In this document: positions 11,383 to 21,992 of the stretch, in pieces
How the letters are laid out: every line of letters starts with the position of its first letter
Position numbering within the stretch: position 1 is the first letter of the stretch
From: Hyposmocoma kahamanoa
Taxonomy: Eukaryota; Arthropoda; Insecta; Lepidoptera; Cosmopterigidae
Direction: 5' to 3'
Assembly (NCBI RefSeq): GCF_003589595.1
Contig: NW_020654810.1
Span: forward strand, 24,917,305-24,981,304
DNA: 64,000 nucleotides
Program-made: the position numbers and the translations under genes
Notes under the pieces: generated by a model
Seen by the model: only the letters and a program-made list of their open reading frames with translations
The model's database searches: none
Told to the model about the DNA's origin: nothing

Positions 11383-11590
11383 ATAACGCACACACTCAAC
11401 ATAGCCCCGCACTAGGGAAACCCTGTGTCGCGGGTGCCATGGACACACATATAGACAGCCACAAATTACACCCAAACTCACGAGAGAAATAAATGTAGGC
11501 CATACAAACATTTCTCCCGGCCCGGGAATCGAACCTGGGACCTCTGCGTGGCAGTCCGGCCCGTGGTAACCGTTCGGCCACGGAGGCAGT
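11383..11590 (-). repeat. tRNA-headed SINE A, near full length
   Basis: On the complement: TGCCTCCGTGGCCGAACGGT (A-box region) and CCCAGGTTCGATTCCCGGGC (B box), then a body with GGCCTACATTTATTTCTCTC. The 3' end carries an ATTTATT-rich tail at 11345-11382. The tRNA part cannot form a proper acceptor stem, so this is a SINE and not a tRNA gene. Confidence 0.85.
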
Positions 11591-12254
11591 GATGATAATA
11601 TTCCGTTTGAGTGGTTCTAACGTTTACCATGAAATTACTCCTTAAAGTATAGTTTATAAACATTTATATTCAGGGTAAACTTAAAAAACGCTACTTACGG
11701 TATGTTTTCAATAAATAAACACCGAAATCACCAGCCCAAACAATAACACACACGATTGTCGTGACGTATTTTTGAAGTTGTTTATTTTTTTAAATAACAG
11801 ATCCAGGCATTAAAAACTTTACGGTTTTCTAGAGTAGTTACCGAAATAGCAATTATTATTAGTTCTTTTACCTGTTATAACTTCGATATCCGATAAATCG
11901 GTATAAAATCATCACCGGCACCTCTAGGTGTGGTATGCGTCTACGGCTGCATGTATCGCGTGAACGGCTATAAACCAAACAACTTAATTTCTACGAAGAA
12001 GTCGCAAATAACTTTCAAGACTTTATCGATTCCCGTTCCCCACTATTCTACCACAAAGGCATGAATGAGCTTCCGTTAAGGCGGTAGAAGTATATTGGTA
12101 GTGTATAGATAGGGCGCAAATTTTGATGAAACAAATGTTATTTTGTAAACTATTTTTTAATCTAATACTTACAGTGTCGTACAACATAGTTAAATGATAA
12201 TAGACCAAAAAGAACGCAACATAACTTGTGTTAGAAACTTCAAAAGTCATAAAT
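11591..12254. other. nothing recognised
   Basis: No supported gene or repeat. Confidence 0.5.
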
Positions 12255-12305
12255 AAACTTTGTCCAGCAGTGGGAAGTATAAATGGGTATTAATGATGAT
12301 TATGA
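12255..12305 (+). repeat. RTE-type LINE 3' tail
   Basis: TCCAGCAGTGGGAAGTATAA followed by a GATGAT-rich end, as also seen at 21697-21745, 42485-42520 and 56967-57005. The motif is the translated QQWTG end plus 3' tail of RTE-type LINEs. Confidence 0.5.
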
Positions 12306-12463
12306 AGCATTAGTTTAGTTTCAAACACAAGTAACAACTGCATTCAAAGATTTATAAAAAGTTGCCTGTCTCATTTAGGAATATAACCGACCAAGTTTGT
12401 TTCTATTGAGTGAGGTGAACGGTAGAGTTCCTCAGATACTCACTAATAAAATAAATAAAAATA

Positions 12464-12612
12464 AATAACGCGCACATTAATAGCCCCGCACTAGGGAAAC
12501 CCTGCATCGCGATGGTCACACACATAGACAACCACAATTGACACCCAAACCGAGCCCAGAACCTCTGCGTGGCGAGCCAGTAAGGTAACTAACTGGTCGG
12601 CCACAGAGGCAG
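12464..12612 (-). repeat. tRNA-headed SINE A (internally deleted)
   Basis: Carries the complement of CTGCCTCTGTGGCCGACC at its right end and of CTAGTGCGGGGCTATTA at its left. The B-box segment is deleted. Confidence 0.75.
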
Positions 12613-12834
12613 TAATGTCAGTCGCTACTGTAATTGTTTCGCACATTAATGTTTTTGCATCTTTTTAATAGAACTATATTAGATGGAAGTTGACTGTTTT
12701 GTTATTACATTTTGTTATTACGTTTATTAGTTGACTGTATTGTCTTTGTGGTTAGTATATCCCATTTAGCATGAATGAATGTAATTTGTAATTTGAAAGC
12801 CAGATAAGGTTCCACAGTGTCTGAAGACCCACTT

Positions 12835-13235
12835 GTTTAATCAGTGTGTTCTGCCCACCATCACGTATAATGCCGAGACATGGGCACTCACGCAAGAGAC
12901 CGTATACAGGTTGAGAGTTGCACAGCGGGCCGTGGAGCGCGCCATGATCGGCATCAACCTTGTAGACCGGGTTCCGAACGTTGAAATCCGATGACGGACG
13001 AAAGTCCAGGATGCTGGAACTCGGATCATGTAACTCAAATGGGGCCGGGCGGGACATCTAGCAAGGCAAGGTGGAGCAAGACATCGAGTGATTGGTGGCC
13101 GAGGAGGGGCAAAAGAAGCGTTGGGCGCCCTGTTGCAAGGTGGCTAGTAAGGGACCGTGGTGGATGGCACAAACTTCGGGAGGTCTATACCCAGCAGTGG
13201 GTGAAATTAGGCTGTATATGAGAGATGATGATGTG
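12835..13235 (+). pseudogene. RTE-clade LINE C-terminal fragment
   Basis: A frame reading CVLPTITYNAETWALTQETV then YRLRVAQRAVERAMIGINL is the conserved region after the RT domain of RTE LINEs. A stop and frameshifts follow, and a second frame (12991-13221) continues with WWPRRGKRSVGRPVARW and QQWVKLG. It ends in the CCCAGCAGTGGG tail and GATGATGATG. It is 5'-truncated with several lesions, and the protein sequence matches the family pattern end to end. Confidence 0.8.
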
Positions 13236-13742
13236 ACTACAGCATAGTTTGATTCAATAACAATAAAAACGACGTTTCTTGAAAATATCGGTATACGATG
13301 CAAACAAAGGTCAACTTCAACTCATACAATGCTTTATTAAGAACAAAAGACAAAATAGAAGACAAAATTAATTCAAATTAACTTACACGTGACCATACTG
13401 AAATGCGCGCATGCGCTCGTATTTATGAGAGTGTGACTGCATAACTATGTTTATATTGAACAAAAAGAAGGAAGGCGAAAGCTGACCCAAAATCAACGAA
13501 GTGCCGTTCATGGACTTTGTTAGTATAATTTTACGAGGGAATCGGTCGGGAAAGTCGGGAATAAAGAAATTTCAAAACACTATCTTACAATAGACGCAAG
13601 AACACAACTCAATTGATTCAGTTTGACCATATACGTAACGTTGTTGTACGTGCGTCTCATTGTAGGAATGATTTAATGTTCACCTACCTATAGTATTGGT
13701 TATTTTATAATACACACGTAAACATTAAAGCTATAAAATACC
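13236..13742. other. nothing recognised
   Basis: No supported gene or repeat. Confidence 0.5.
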
Positions 13743-14232
13743 CATCGAGTATATAACCAGAAATAGAGACGAAATGTCATTTAATTTGTTTGAAAACTAT
13801 TCTGCCATAACATTACTGCCAGAGCCAGAGTTCGAAACAATTGACGGGTGTCGTCAATGGGCATCGTTAACTGTTTCACTTCAAATCGACCAGTTAACTT
13901 GAGCTTTGCTATAATGGACGAAAATTGCAAAACTACATATTTAATATTTAATTACCGATGAAATGTGATTTCGTTTGTTTTGTAACTAGATGTTTTGCTG
14001 TTTTTCCTACACCACCGAATAGAACAGCATGGCATTGTTAGAGATATTATCTTTATAACAATAAACAGAGAATATTTTTTGGAATGTACGGAGACGTACA
14101 CACAGGTCAGTAGTTGACCTGTCTATGTTTCAGTGCAAACGAGAGTTGATATTTATAAGAGCTGTATCGCTAATGTGTTACCAGGAATATATGGCCCATA
14201 TTTCGTCTCTATTTCTAGTTATATACTCGATG
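13743..14232. mobile_element. MITE family 3, copy 1 (8-bp TSD AAAATACC)
   Basis: 490 bp with terminal inverted repeats beginning CATCGAGTATATAACCAGAA and ending in the complement. AAAATACC is duplicated exactly at 13735-13742 and 14233-14240. An 8-bp duplication is what hAT- or P-type transposases produce. No coding capacity. A second full copy is at 57277-57761 and a truncated one at 33779-33950. Confidence 0.9.
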
Positions 14233-15006
14233 AAAATACCTAATCAAATAATCAATTAAGCAGTAATGACCTAAAGTAAAAAGTAAAACACAATGTCACA
14301 AAAATGTTTAGATGTCGCCATCCTTCTTTGTGTACTTTTGACATATATTTTTGTAACTATCAATAACTCATCGAATACATAAAGTTCTTCAGAGGGGAAT
14401 CTAAAATGTTTCGAATGCATTATACTTTAGATGGACAGTGCCGACTCTTTCCTAATTTTGAGATTCAGAGTGTCACGATTTATATCACCAAAATTATAAC
14501 TTACGTTCTATGGTGCTGCAAAGGGCTAAATATGCTTCACATTAAGATATACATTACGACGGAATACGGCAGTTTTCGAAGTGAAATTATTTTGTCTGTC
14601 GCGAGATTTATTTTTCCTAGTTTCCTATACACAGAGAAAACGAAACAAAAAACATCTTTCATTAATATCTAAAAATTGTAATCATTCCATGAAGTTTCTA
14701 TATTATTATTTTACCGTTTTATGTAACGATAGAACATCAAAATATAGAGTCGGGATCATCATTTCCTCTCACGTTCCCCGATAGCATCGCTCATGTAAAA
14801 ATAGATTGAAAAAATAACAGAGGCGACAATTTCGTAAGCAGCAATAAATATTTATCGGCTATTTCAACTGACCCGGAATATTTAGACCAATGTTTGTACA
14901 AATATTTGGTCACATGTATAAATAACACTGCGTTACACTAGGCGAAATGTAATTCTCCATTATTAGAAATTGTCTTATTTTTCTTATTTTTTTATGTATA
15001 CAGGCT
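14233..15006. other. nothing recognised
   Basis: Short open frames (14406-14672, 14581-14784) are AT-rich and show no domain. Confidence 0.5.
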
Positions 15007-15305
15007 ATTTTTTTATAATATCAAGTGAAGGGACGAACAAATCATGCGTCTGATAGTAAGCTACACGCCTGTCCATAACAGTTGCACTGCCACGCAGACT
15101 TTAAATCGCAAAGATCTGAGGGGCACTGTCACTGTGCCCATCACTCTGAGACATAAGTTGACAAACAGTCCCATGTGTCTGTAATTTTACCAGCACCCTT
15201 TTCCTTCAAAACCGGAACACAGTAATGCTGACATTACTGCTTGGCGGCAGGAATAGGTGAGGTTACGTCTTGGACGAACTCGTTCGCAAGGAGCTGCACT
15301 GCTAT
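15007..15305 (-). repeat. SINE-like repeat B, full length
   Basis: One of the best copies: the T-run (complement of the A-tail) at 15008-15018 and the head at 15290-15305. Confidence 0.75.
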
Positions 15306-16097
15306 TAAATCTATATCTACCGTACCCATCTATAGTATCAACGACCTCTTTACCAATTGATCAAGTCTGGTTGATTGTCGCTCACGCCCTTTTTTCCTTA
15401 AGTTATATGATATTAATTACACACCATAACATTTATAATCAATCGCGATAATCGTATCTACCTACGGTCTAAGACATTGCAATCATTATCGTATTCGCTC
15501 TCTGTATCAGATTTACTAACTAAATTAGCTTGAAATTAGATGTTATCGATACTGGCTGTTCTATTTGAATAAGAGAATTTACGTAATCGATTATAAATCA
15601 AGTTTACATGTACTTTAGTTGTGCGCTAATGTTACGTAAAAAAACAAACACGTAAACAAAACTATAGATTGAAAATTCTCTAAAAATCAACATTATTTCC
15701 AAAGTGGTACTTAAAATGAAATTACATTAAATTCAATTTTCATTTGTTATTAGAATCTGATTTAGTATTCAGATTGGATTTTGGAAAAGTTTATTTGGAA
15801 TAAACCTAATAAATAGCAGTCATCGACCTTAATGCATTTTTAGACTCATTCACGGTCGTTTATTATCTCACACGTCGGATAACAGCAATGTGATGTGACC
15901 TTAAGTTTTCAGATATTTTCTTTTCAATTTTCCTTTACAGTATGATGTGTTACACAATGAAGTTTGCAGCATCCTTACACCGTATGAAAATCAACGTTAT
16001 CTTTTGACATATGTTATCTTACTTACACAATACGGTTACCTGTCATTTTCATACCACGGGATTTGATACTTGATAAACTGATAAGGATTTTCTACAG
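15306..16097. other. 5' flank of the reductase gene
   Basis: No gene or repeat recognised. TTTTCTACAG ending at 16097 would serve as a splice acceptor, 25 bases before the preferred start codon. A non-coding 5' exon further upstream is therefore possible but not shown. Confidence 0.35.
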
Positions 16098-16122
16098 TAC
16101 CAAAGCCAGTATTATTGTGGCC

Positions 16123-16950
16123 ATGGACGGGGTTGCGCTTGTTGTTAGTGCTGACAGTAACTTAGGATATCAAGTTTTGAAAAAACTAACAAAGATCTTT
16201 AAATCGAAAATATATTTCACTACCGACGATGAAACAACAGGCTACAATATTCTCAAGAATCTGGAAAAATACAACAACATTGAATATATTAAAATGGATA
16301 TAACATACACCAAAAGTATTATTAATTTAAGGCATTACATTCAAGATCGAGATGAGAGAATAGACTTAATAATTAACATCTCCGATTACGTCCCCGTAAA
16401 GAATTTAACCAGTATTGAAAAAGTCAGAAGGACATTGGCCGTGAATTTTTACGGTTACATAAACTTTGGAAAATTAATATATCCCCTATTAAATGAAAAC
16501 GCAAGGGTGATCAATGTATCAGGACCTGCGGGGTTACTCGCTACAATAGAAAATGAGAAGATAAGAAAGAGAATGAGTGATCCAACTTTGACAGAAGATG
16601 AACTAGTAATGGTAATGCAAGATTACGAAGAAGCTGCTAGAAGAGGTATTGAAAAAACTGAAGGATGGGGGCTTAACGTCCATGCTGTCTCCAAGGTTGC
16701 CTTGAACGCGGTCACGTTTTTACAACATAGACAATGGAGTGATAATGGTATAGTGATCAATTGTATAAATCCTGGACTATCGAAGATTCGTGAGAAAAGA
16801 AAGACTGCTAAGATGTTCGAAGAAGGCGCTAAAGCGATATTATATTTGGCAATGGAAGCGCCGTTGTCGATGAAAGGAAATTTCGTGTGGAGCAACTTTT
16901 CTGCTATCGAATGGAATTGTGACCCGTACGTTGAAGTGACCACAGTGTAG
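16123..16950 (+). CDS. CBR1-type short-chain dehydrogenase/reductase, probable pseudoenzyme
   Basis: 275 residues, the usual length of carbonyl reductase 1 (human CBR1: 277), and similar along its whole length. Active relatives reduce carbonyls with NADPH in the cytosol. I chose the ATG at 16123 (GGCCATGG context). The frame opens 20 codons earlier at 16063, but that extension has no family counterpart. Conserved landmarks: the A5-L6-V7 strand, MDIT at 58-61, the active-site Asn in VNFYG (N108), the CBR1-specific TEDELV segment at 157-162, KTEGW at 178-182, NPG at 216-218, and EEGAKAILYLA at 233-243. Key losses: TGxxxGIG has become VSADSNLG (only G15 kept), NNAG has become NISD (85-88), the catalytic Ser is G134 (NVSG), and the catalytic Tyr is H187 (HAVSK, with K191 kept). 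There are no stops or frameshifts and no intron. A LINE tail begins two bases after the stop. It could be a functional non-catalytic protein, or a recent retrogene or duplicate that is decaying but still open. Confidence 0.85.
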   Translation: MDGVALVVSADSNLGYQVLKKLTKIFKSKIYFTTDDETTGYNILKNLEKYNNIEYIKMDITYTKSIINLRHYIQDRDERIDLIINISDYVPVKNLTSIEKVRRTLAVNFYGYINFGKLIYPLLNENARVINVSGPAGLLATIENEKIRKRMSDPTLTEDELVMVMQDYEEAARRGIEKTEGWGLNVHAVSKVALNAVTFLQHRQWSDNGIVINCINPGLSKIREKRKTAKMFEEGAKAILYLAMEAPLSMKGNFVWSNFSAIEWNCDPYVEVTTV

Positions 16951-16952
16951 TG

Positions 16953-17430
16953 AAATTTATTTATTTATTTATTTATTTTTGTTTATTTATTTATTTATTT
17001 ATTAATAGACAAAATGTGTAACATAACAGTTTGCACCATGGCGTTACGACAATTCAATTAATAACAATTTAAAAAGAAAAAACAAATACACAAAACAAAA
17101 AAGAAATAATACAATAAAATAAACTTAAAATTATCTACTTACTAATTCATTCATACATCTCTCCAAGACTCTCTTCCATTCCGTCATCAGTCTCTCTATC
17201 CCAGTCACAAACACATCACACTGCGGCGATGCTGCGAGCATGGAGTTGAGGAGTGCAGTCGTGCGTGGAATAGGCGAGTGTCGGTGCAGTTCAGTGCGAG
17301 AGGGCTCGATTGCCAGGAGGGGCACACCACGTCGCCTGTTGCAGTAATCATCAGGGACCCTGAACCTAAGGATTTTTTCCACTAGGCTCACACTGTCAAT
17401 ATTATTTTCGTCTTCTTAGTGCTCCATATA
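16953..17430 (-). mobile_element. 5'-truncated LINE inserted beside the reductase stop codon
   Basis: The minus strand carries a LINE C-terminus (17131-17391): EKILRFRVPDDYCNRRRGVP, PSRTELHRHSPIPRTTALLN and MTEWKRVLERC, which fits Jockey-like LINE tails. A 3' untranslated part of about 180 bp and an (AATAA/AAATA)n tail follow, reaching 16953. On the plus strand it supplies AATAAA at 17113-17118, a possible polyadenylation signal for the reductase. The 5' break near 17430 is approximate. Confidence 0.65.
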
Positions 17431-17444
17431 CCTGACAAGACTAT

Positions 17445-17810
17445 ACAGGGGCTCTAATCACGAACCATGAAATCCGTAGAATTAGAATTTATAACAGACT
17501 TCCAATGGAAATGAAATGTTTAAATGGTGATAAATTTAAAGCTTGTTTAAAAAAATGGTTAATTGACAAAGTTTTTTACAATCTTAAAGAATTTTATATA
17601 AAGACATCAAATATTTGACAATTGTATAACTAACTTAATTATAATTTTAATTTTTGACATTTAAGTTGTAATAAATTTTAATTGAATTGTAATTTTAAGA
17701 CATTGTACGCCTGATTTGGGTAAGAATTGTAGATCTAATCACTAGTAAGTAACACCTGTATTTTACCAATTCGTACAATAAATGTTTCTGATTTCTGATT
17801 TCTGATTTCC
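17445..17810 (+). mobile_element. LINE 3' end with TTTCTGA-repeat tail
   Basis: A frame reads IYNRLPMEMKCLNGDKFKAC then LKKWLIDKVFYNLKEFYI, the standard C-terminal end of CR1/Jockey-like LINEs (compare YNKLPQHIKNEQNLKTF at 54820-55362). An AT-rich 3' part follows, with ACAATAAATGTTTCTGA and a short (TTTCTGA)n tail. A related 3' end is at 50260-50360. Confidence 0.7.
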
Positions 17811-18395
17811 GTAATTATGGCCTGTGTCCCACTACCAGTGACAGTCTGGTAGGGAAGAGTGGAAAAAATCCACTTGTCTCCACTAGAGGGGACAGCTGGT
17901 AGGGACTAGTGGAATGGGCCCTATAGGAATAACCTTCGGGACTACTCTCGAAGTCCGTCAACGAAAAGACGAGCCCGTTGGAAACCACGCGCGTTGTCAC
18001 ACATTCTTAGTTTTAGCACAGATCAAAACTAAGGTCTGTAGGTCATCCATAGAGGGAAAACGGCCGTAACCACGGATTTCATGCTCAATAGTAGGGTCCC
18101 AGTTCCGTGGCACTCGAATTACGAATCTATTTTCTTATATCCCGCGACCAAGGTCTTATTTTACGAATTAGACCTTTCTATTTATTTATTTTTGCGCGTT
18201 GTGTACGTTATTTCCAGTAAATAATTTGAAACTAACTACGTGTTTTGTTTATCGCTGCGTGCAATGGAAATATTAATAGTGTTTTGTTTTTAATTTTATT
18301 AGTATTTTGAAAAGAGATAAAATATAAATCAAGTTGTTTTGATTTTAATTTTTTAAGTTTTTTTTATTGTCACGATATTTGCCTGCTATGATATT
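17811..18395. other. nothing recognised
   Basis: 17820-18000 is less AT-rich and has a local direct repetition (AGTGGAA around 17860 and 17910). No gene or repeat family is identified. Confidence 0.4.
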
Positions 18396-18560
18396 CAATT
18401 GTTTTTGTGAAATTACTCCGTTAGTTTGTTATAATTATTAACAAAGATCGAACATTAAGAAAAAATTCCTTTGATTCGGCTGGACTCGAACTAGCGTCTT
18501 CCAACAAACCGTGCTAGACGCTATGTCAACTAAGCCACGGAACGAACTAGCGATTAAGGA
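18396..18560 (-). repeat. tRNA-headed SINE C
   Basis: The complement reads TTCCGTGGCTTAGTTGACAT (A-box region), then an AGACGCTAGTTCGAGTCC B box, a CGAAGGAATTTTTTC-like junction and the AATAATTATAACAAACTA body. Confidence 0.75.
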
Positions 18561-18694
18561 TTATTCTATGTGCTTGTTGCAGATCTTGTTTTTGGTTTTT
18601 AACGACTTTTTTGCCGTTGCGCCGTGTCAGAAATCAATTTCTTCACTCAGCTGTTTTGATTTTGTTGAAAAAAAACAAGTATAAACGTGATTTA

Positions 18695-18869
18695 GAGTCG
18701 TATTCTAAAACTCCACTCAATGCTCAAGTTAGGATTTGAGTATGATTCAAAGCACTAGAAATCATACTCAAGTCCTTGCCATTTGAGTCGTATTTCCAGT
18801 GCTTGAAATCATACTCAAGTCTGCTCAAATCCTAACTTGAGCATTGAGAAGAGTTCTGGAATACGACTC
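18695..18869. mobile_element. palindromic MITE, first of a tandem pair
   Basis: 175 bp, almost entirely inverted repeat: it starts GAGTCGTATTCTAAAACTC and ends with the imperfect complement, GAGTTCTGGAATACGACTC. TTA flanks both sides (18692-18694, 18870-18872), as expected for PIF/Harbinger-type MITEs. Confidence 0.75.
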
Positions 18870-18872
18870 TTA

Positions 18873-19047
18873 GGGTCGTATTCCAGAACTGTACTCAATG
18901 CTCAAGTCAGGATTTGTGCAGACTTGAGTATGATTTCAAGCATTGGAAATGCGACCCTAATGGCAAGGACTTGAGTATGATTTTCAGTGCTCACTGCAAT
19001 ACTCAAGTCCTGACTTGAGCATTGAGTAGAGTTCTAGAATACGACCC
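18873..19047. mobile_element. palindromic MITE, second of a tandem pair
   Basis: Directly abuts the previous copy, sharing the TTA at 18870-18872. It runs from GGGTCGTATTCCAGAACTG to CTAGAATACGACCC and is followed by TTTA. The inner ATTTGAGTCGTATTTCC-like motifs show that both copies derive from one family. Confidence 0.75.
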
Positions 19048-20321
19048 TTTAGACCCCAAAACATAATTTCTTTTCAGATAACATATATTTTATTTAAAAC
19101 TGCTTTATGGGATGCTTATTTATCAAATACTGGACCCGTATGTTAAAAATAATATTCGCAACAGCTATAGTTTTAGAATATTTATCAGCACTTGTATCGT
19201 AATGCGATCACGCAATATCTCGTGAAAAAACAGCAAACATTTTCATGAAAGTATATATACATACGTATAGAAATAAGCATATATACAACCCGCAAAATTG
19301 CTTGTTTCCCAAAGTAGTCATAATTTTTTGAGATCAGAGCTACGGTTTTTTTTTACTTATACGTTGGTTAAAATAATAATGGCATAAAGTTTTCTCTCTG
19401 ACACATCCCTTTTGTACCTTAAAAAATGAGTTTAGTTGCATTGTCCCAGAATATTATACCATATCTTAATAAGTAGCAACATAACCGTGGTATGCTTGAA
19501 AAACCGAATATTTATCTACTTTTTTGCTAAGCATATATAACGTGTATGCAAAAATATTGAGGTCAGTGCAAATAATCTCTAATTGCGCTTTCCAGCTTAT
19601 TTTGTCTCAAATCGGTACACCTAGGAACTCTGTTCTATGTGTGCGTCCGAATAATAGTAGTTTACGTGATTGTTACGTAATCAAAGACATTAAAACACGA
19701 GTGTGGGTTTCATGACGATATCTCACGAGCGTTTTAACGCCTAATTATTGTACAGTTACATACAATGCTTTATCTACACACATATTATAAGCTCTCTGTG
19801 ATGTGTTCCGGAACCGCATGTTACGACTGGCGAAATGGCGGCAAATAAAAACTTTTTTCACGCATGTCACACAACTGTAGTTTTTATTTTTAATTCATAG
19901 ACAAACTAGAATCGGCCCCAACTATCACATTGTTCGATATCAAGTAACGTGTGACATTGGCAAAATTTTTTGTTATTGACATTTTATTTCGAATAAAACT
20001 TCATCTCGACTGATATTAGAATTGAGGTCCAATCAAATTGTTTTGTTTTTCAGAGATGGTCGAAATTTGAATGTAATAATACATCGAATTCGACGTTATT
20101 ATGAAGCAATAATAACATTTTCGCAGATAAGAAATTTGTTCTAACAAAACAGTTTACCTTTATGCTGGTCGTAATTTGCGGTTTCTGAACATATTATATA
20201 GAGTTTATGAAATGTGTGTAGATAAACAAAATTATATAAATGTATTTCATCGTCACCAGGCACCACACCTGGTATAATGAAACTTATACTCCCTAGGTGA
20301 ATAAACTTATTAAAATAAAAG
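19048..20321. other. nothing recognised
   Basis: No supported gene or repeat. Confidence 0.5.
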
Positions 20322-20795
20322 CTAGGAACGGTTACCATGCTGGACTGCCACGCAGAGGTCCCGGGCGGGATTCGACCGCGCCGAGAAAAATATTTGTATG
20401 ACCTACATTTATTTCTCTCGGGAGTTTTTTTTTTGTAATACCAAGTGACGTGACGAAGAAGACGCGCGCCTGCTGGTAAGCGACACGTCTATCCATAACA
20501 GTAGCAGTGCCACTGGAAGCTTTAAATAGCAAAGATCTTAGGGGCACTACCACTGTGCCCGTCACCCTGACACATAAGTTGCCATGTGCCTGTAATTTCA
20601 CCAGCACCCTTATCCTTCCAAACCGGAACACAGTAATGTTCACATTACTGCTTGGCGACAGAAATTTTAAGGTCCCTGAACAAACTCTTTCACAAGGAGC
20701 TCTACGGCTACTGCTTCCAAGAGTTTGGGTGTTGTGGTTGTCTATGTGTGTGTCCATGGCACCCGCGATATAGAGCTTCCCTGTATCGCGAGTTA
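20322..20795 (+). repeat. tRNA-headed SINE A split by a SINE-like repeat B
   Basis: The left part (20322-20427) has AACGGTTACCATGCTGGACT and a GGGATTCGACC B box. The right part (20721-20795) resumes with GAGTTTGGGTG and ends in the CCATGGCACCCGCGATA region. GAGTTT is present on both sides of the insert, consistent with a target duplication. Confidence 0.8.
20428..20720 (-). repeat. SINE-like repeat B nested in SINE A
   Basis: Full-length copy with a T-run on its left (complement of the A-tail). It must be younger than the SINE it interrupts. The 141-codon minus frame over this junction is repeat sequence. Confidence 0.8.
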
Positions 20796-20854
20796 AACAA
20801 AATTATATACATGTGAAGTGGATGTATTATGCGAGTGTGTTAATAAGAAATGCA

Positions 20855-21103
20855 AATCGAGTTCTTAGGTTTTTCTCGATTGTTACACATCGGAAATGAA
20901 ACTGTTTTTCCGGATTTAAATCGCGTATATTTGTTTTTTTCAAACCAACCGACGTTTCGGGCCCTTTACAGGTCCTATGTATCACAGTCACACAGTCAAC
21001 CGTGACCAGGCAGGCCGTGAGACCTGCAAAGAGCCCGAAATGCCGGTTTGTTTGAAAAAACAAATATACGCGATTTAAATCCGGAAAAATAGTTTCATTT
21101 CCT
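20855..21103. mobile_element. Penelope-type terminal repeat in fold-back form (TSD AAGAAATGCA)
   Basis: Two inverted arms contain GGATTTAAATCGCGTATATT and its complement, plus AACCGACGTTTCGGGCCC and its diverged complement. The arms match the ends of the Penelope elements at 46987 and 51388. AAGAAATGCA is duplicated at 20845-20854 and 21104-21113. No coding sequence remains between the arms. Confidence 0.8.
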
Positions 21104-21113
21104 AAGAAATGCA

Positions 21114-21984
21114 CAATTTAGTTAATTAGGAATAGTTGCTATACCTTCGTACTCTACTATCATACAATAACGTTATTGAATTGTATTTTTAGGTTAGGGT
21201 TTGCAGAATATAGAACAGGAGTCATTCGATAAATATTTGAATGGAACAAATTTCAAAGTACCCGAAGGATGTCAGTGTAGACGACGGACTTCTTTGTCCA
21301 TCGAACTGTCAAAACTCCAGGCGCGTTGATTACGAATGTTTTTCGAGTGCAATTCGACATTTTGGCAGATAAGTAAAAAACGTCTGTCGTTTGCGGGCAA
21401 CAGTCTAGAATATTCGAAATAATAATATTAATGAACTTATTGATATATACTTTTCAACCTCGGTGACCCAACGGTACGAAAATGTTATTTATGTTAAGAA
21501 GTATAGTAATTTTTTAATAAAAGTAGTGACAGACATGTATGTATCTGGGCTGTTGCGAATATCAGTTGCCGCGTTCGCTGATAATCTGCATGAATTAAAA
21601 TATCCGCATCGGCATCAGCATCCGTATTCATCGAAGGTGATATTCATAGAGGATATTCGAGTCGTGACATGATCCAAAAGGTACGCTGGAGTAATTTACC
21701 GTGCCCAGCAGTGGGACATATAAATGGGTTGATGATAATAATGATGTCTTTTTAGAATGTAACTTTGATAAAACTCCACAACGATTAAGCTGGGCAGTTT
21801 GATTGTTTTCATGCAGATTGATTCTTTTGCTTTTTATTACAATACCAAAAAAAAAGCTTTTTCATATAGATAAATTCGTGAGGATGTACATTTTTCGCGG
21901 TTTTTTTTAATACATAATATAAAATTCCGCTTCAGCATCTACTGATGTATACAAAACCTACATCAGCAACAACCCTGGTATATA
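21114..21984. other. mostly unrecognised; RTE tail at 21697-21745
   Basis: GTGCCCAGCAGTGGGACATA plus a GATGATAATAATGATG end marks a LINE 3' tail. The rest shows nothing recognised. Confidence 0.45.
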
Positions 21985-21992
21985 TGTACACG

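Noticed and set aside
16623..16943. 106-codon minus-strand frame over the reductase
   Set aside because: Shadow of the CBR1-like coding sequence; no recognisable domain.
16951..17000. simple TTTA microsatellite as an independent feature
   Set aside because: It is the tail of the antisense LINE that ends here.
20332..20757. 141-codon minus-strand frame
   Set aside because: Runs through SINE A and the nested SINE B; repeat sequence, not a gene.
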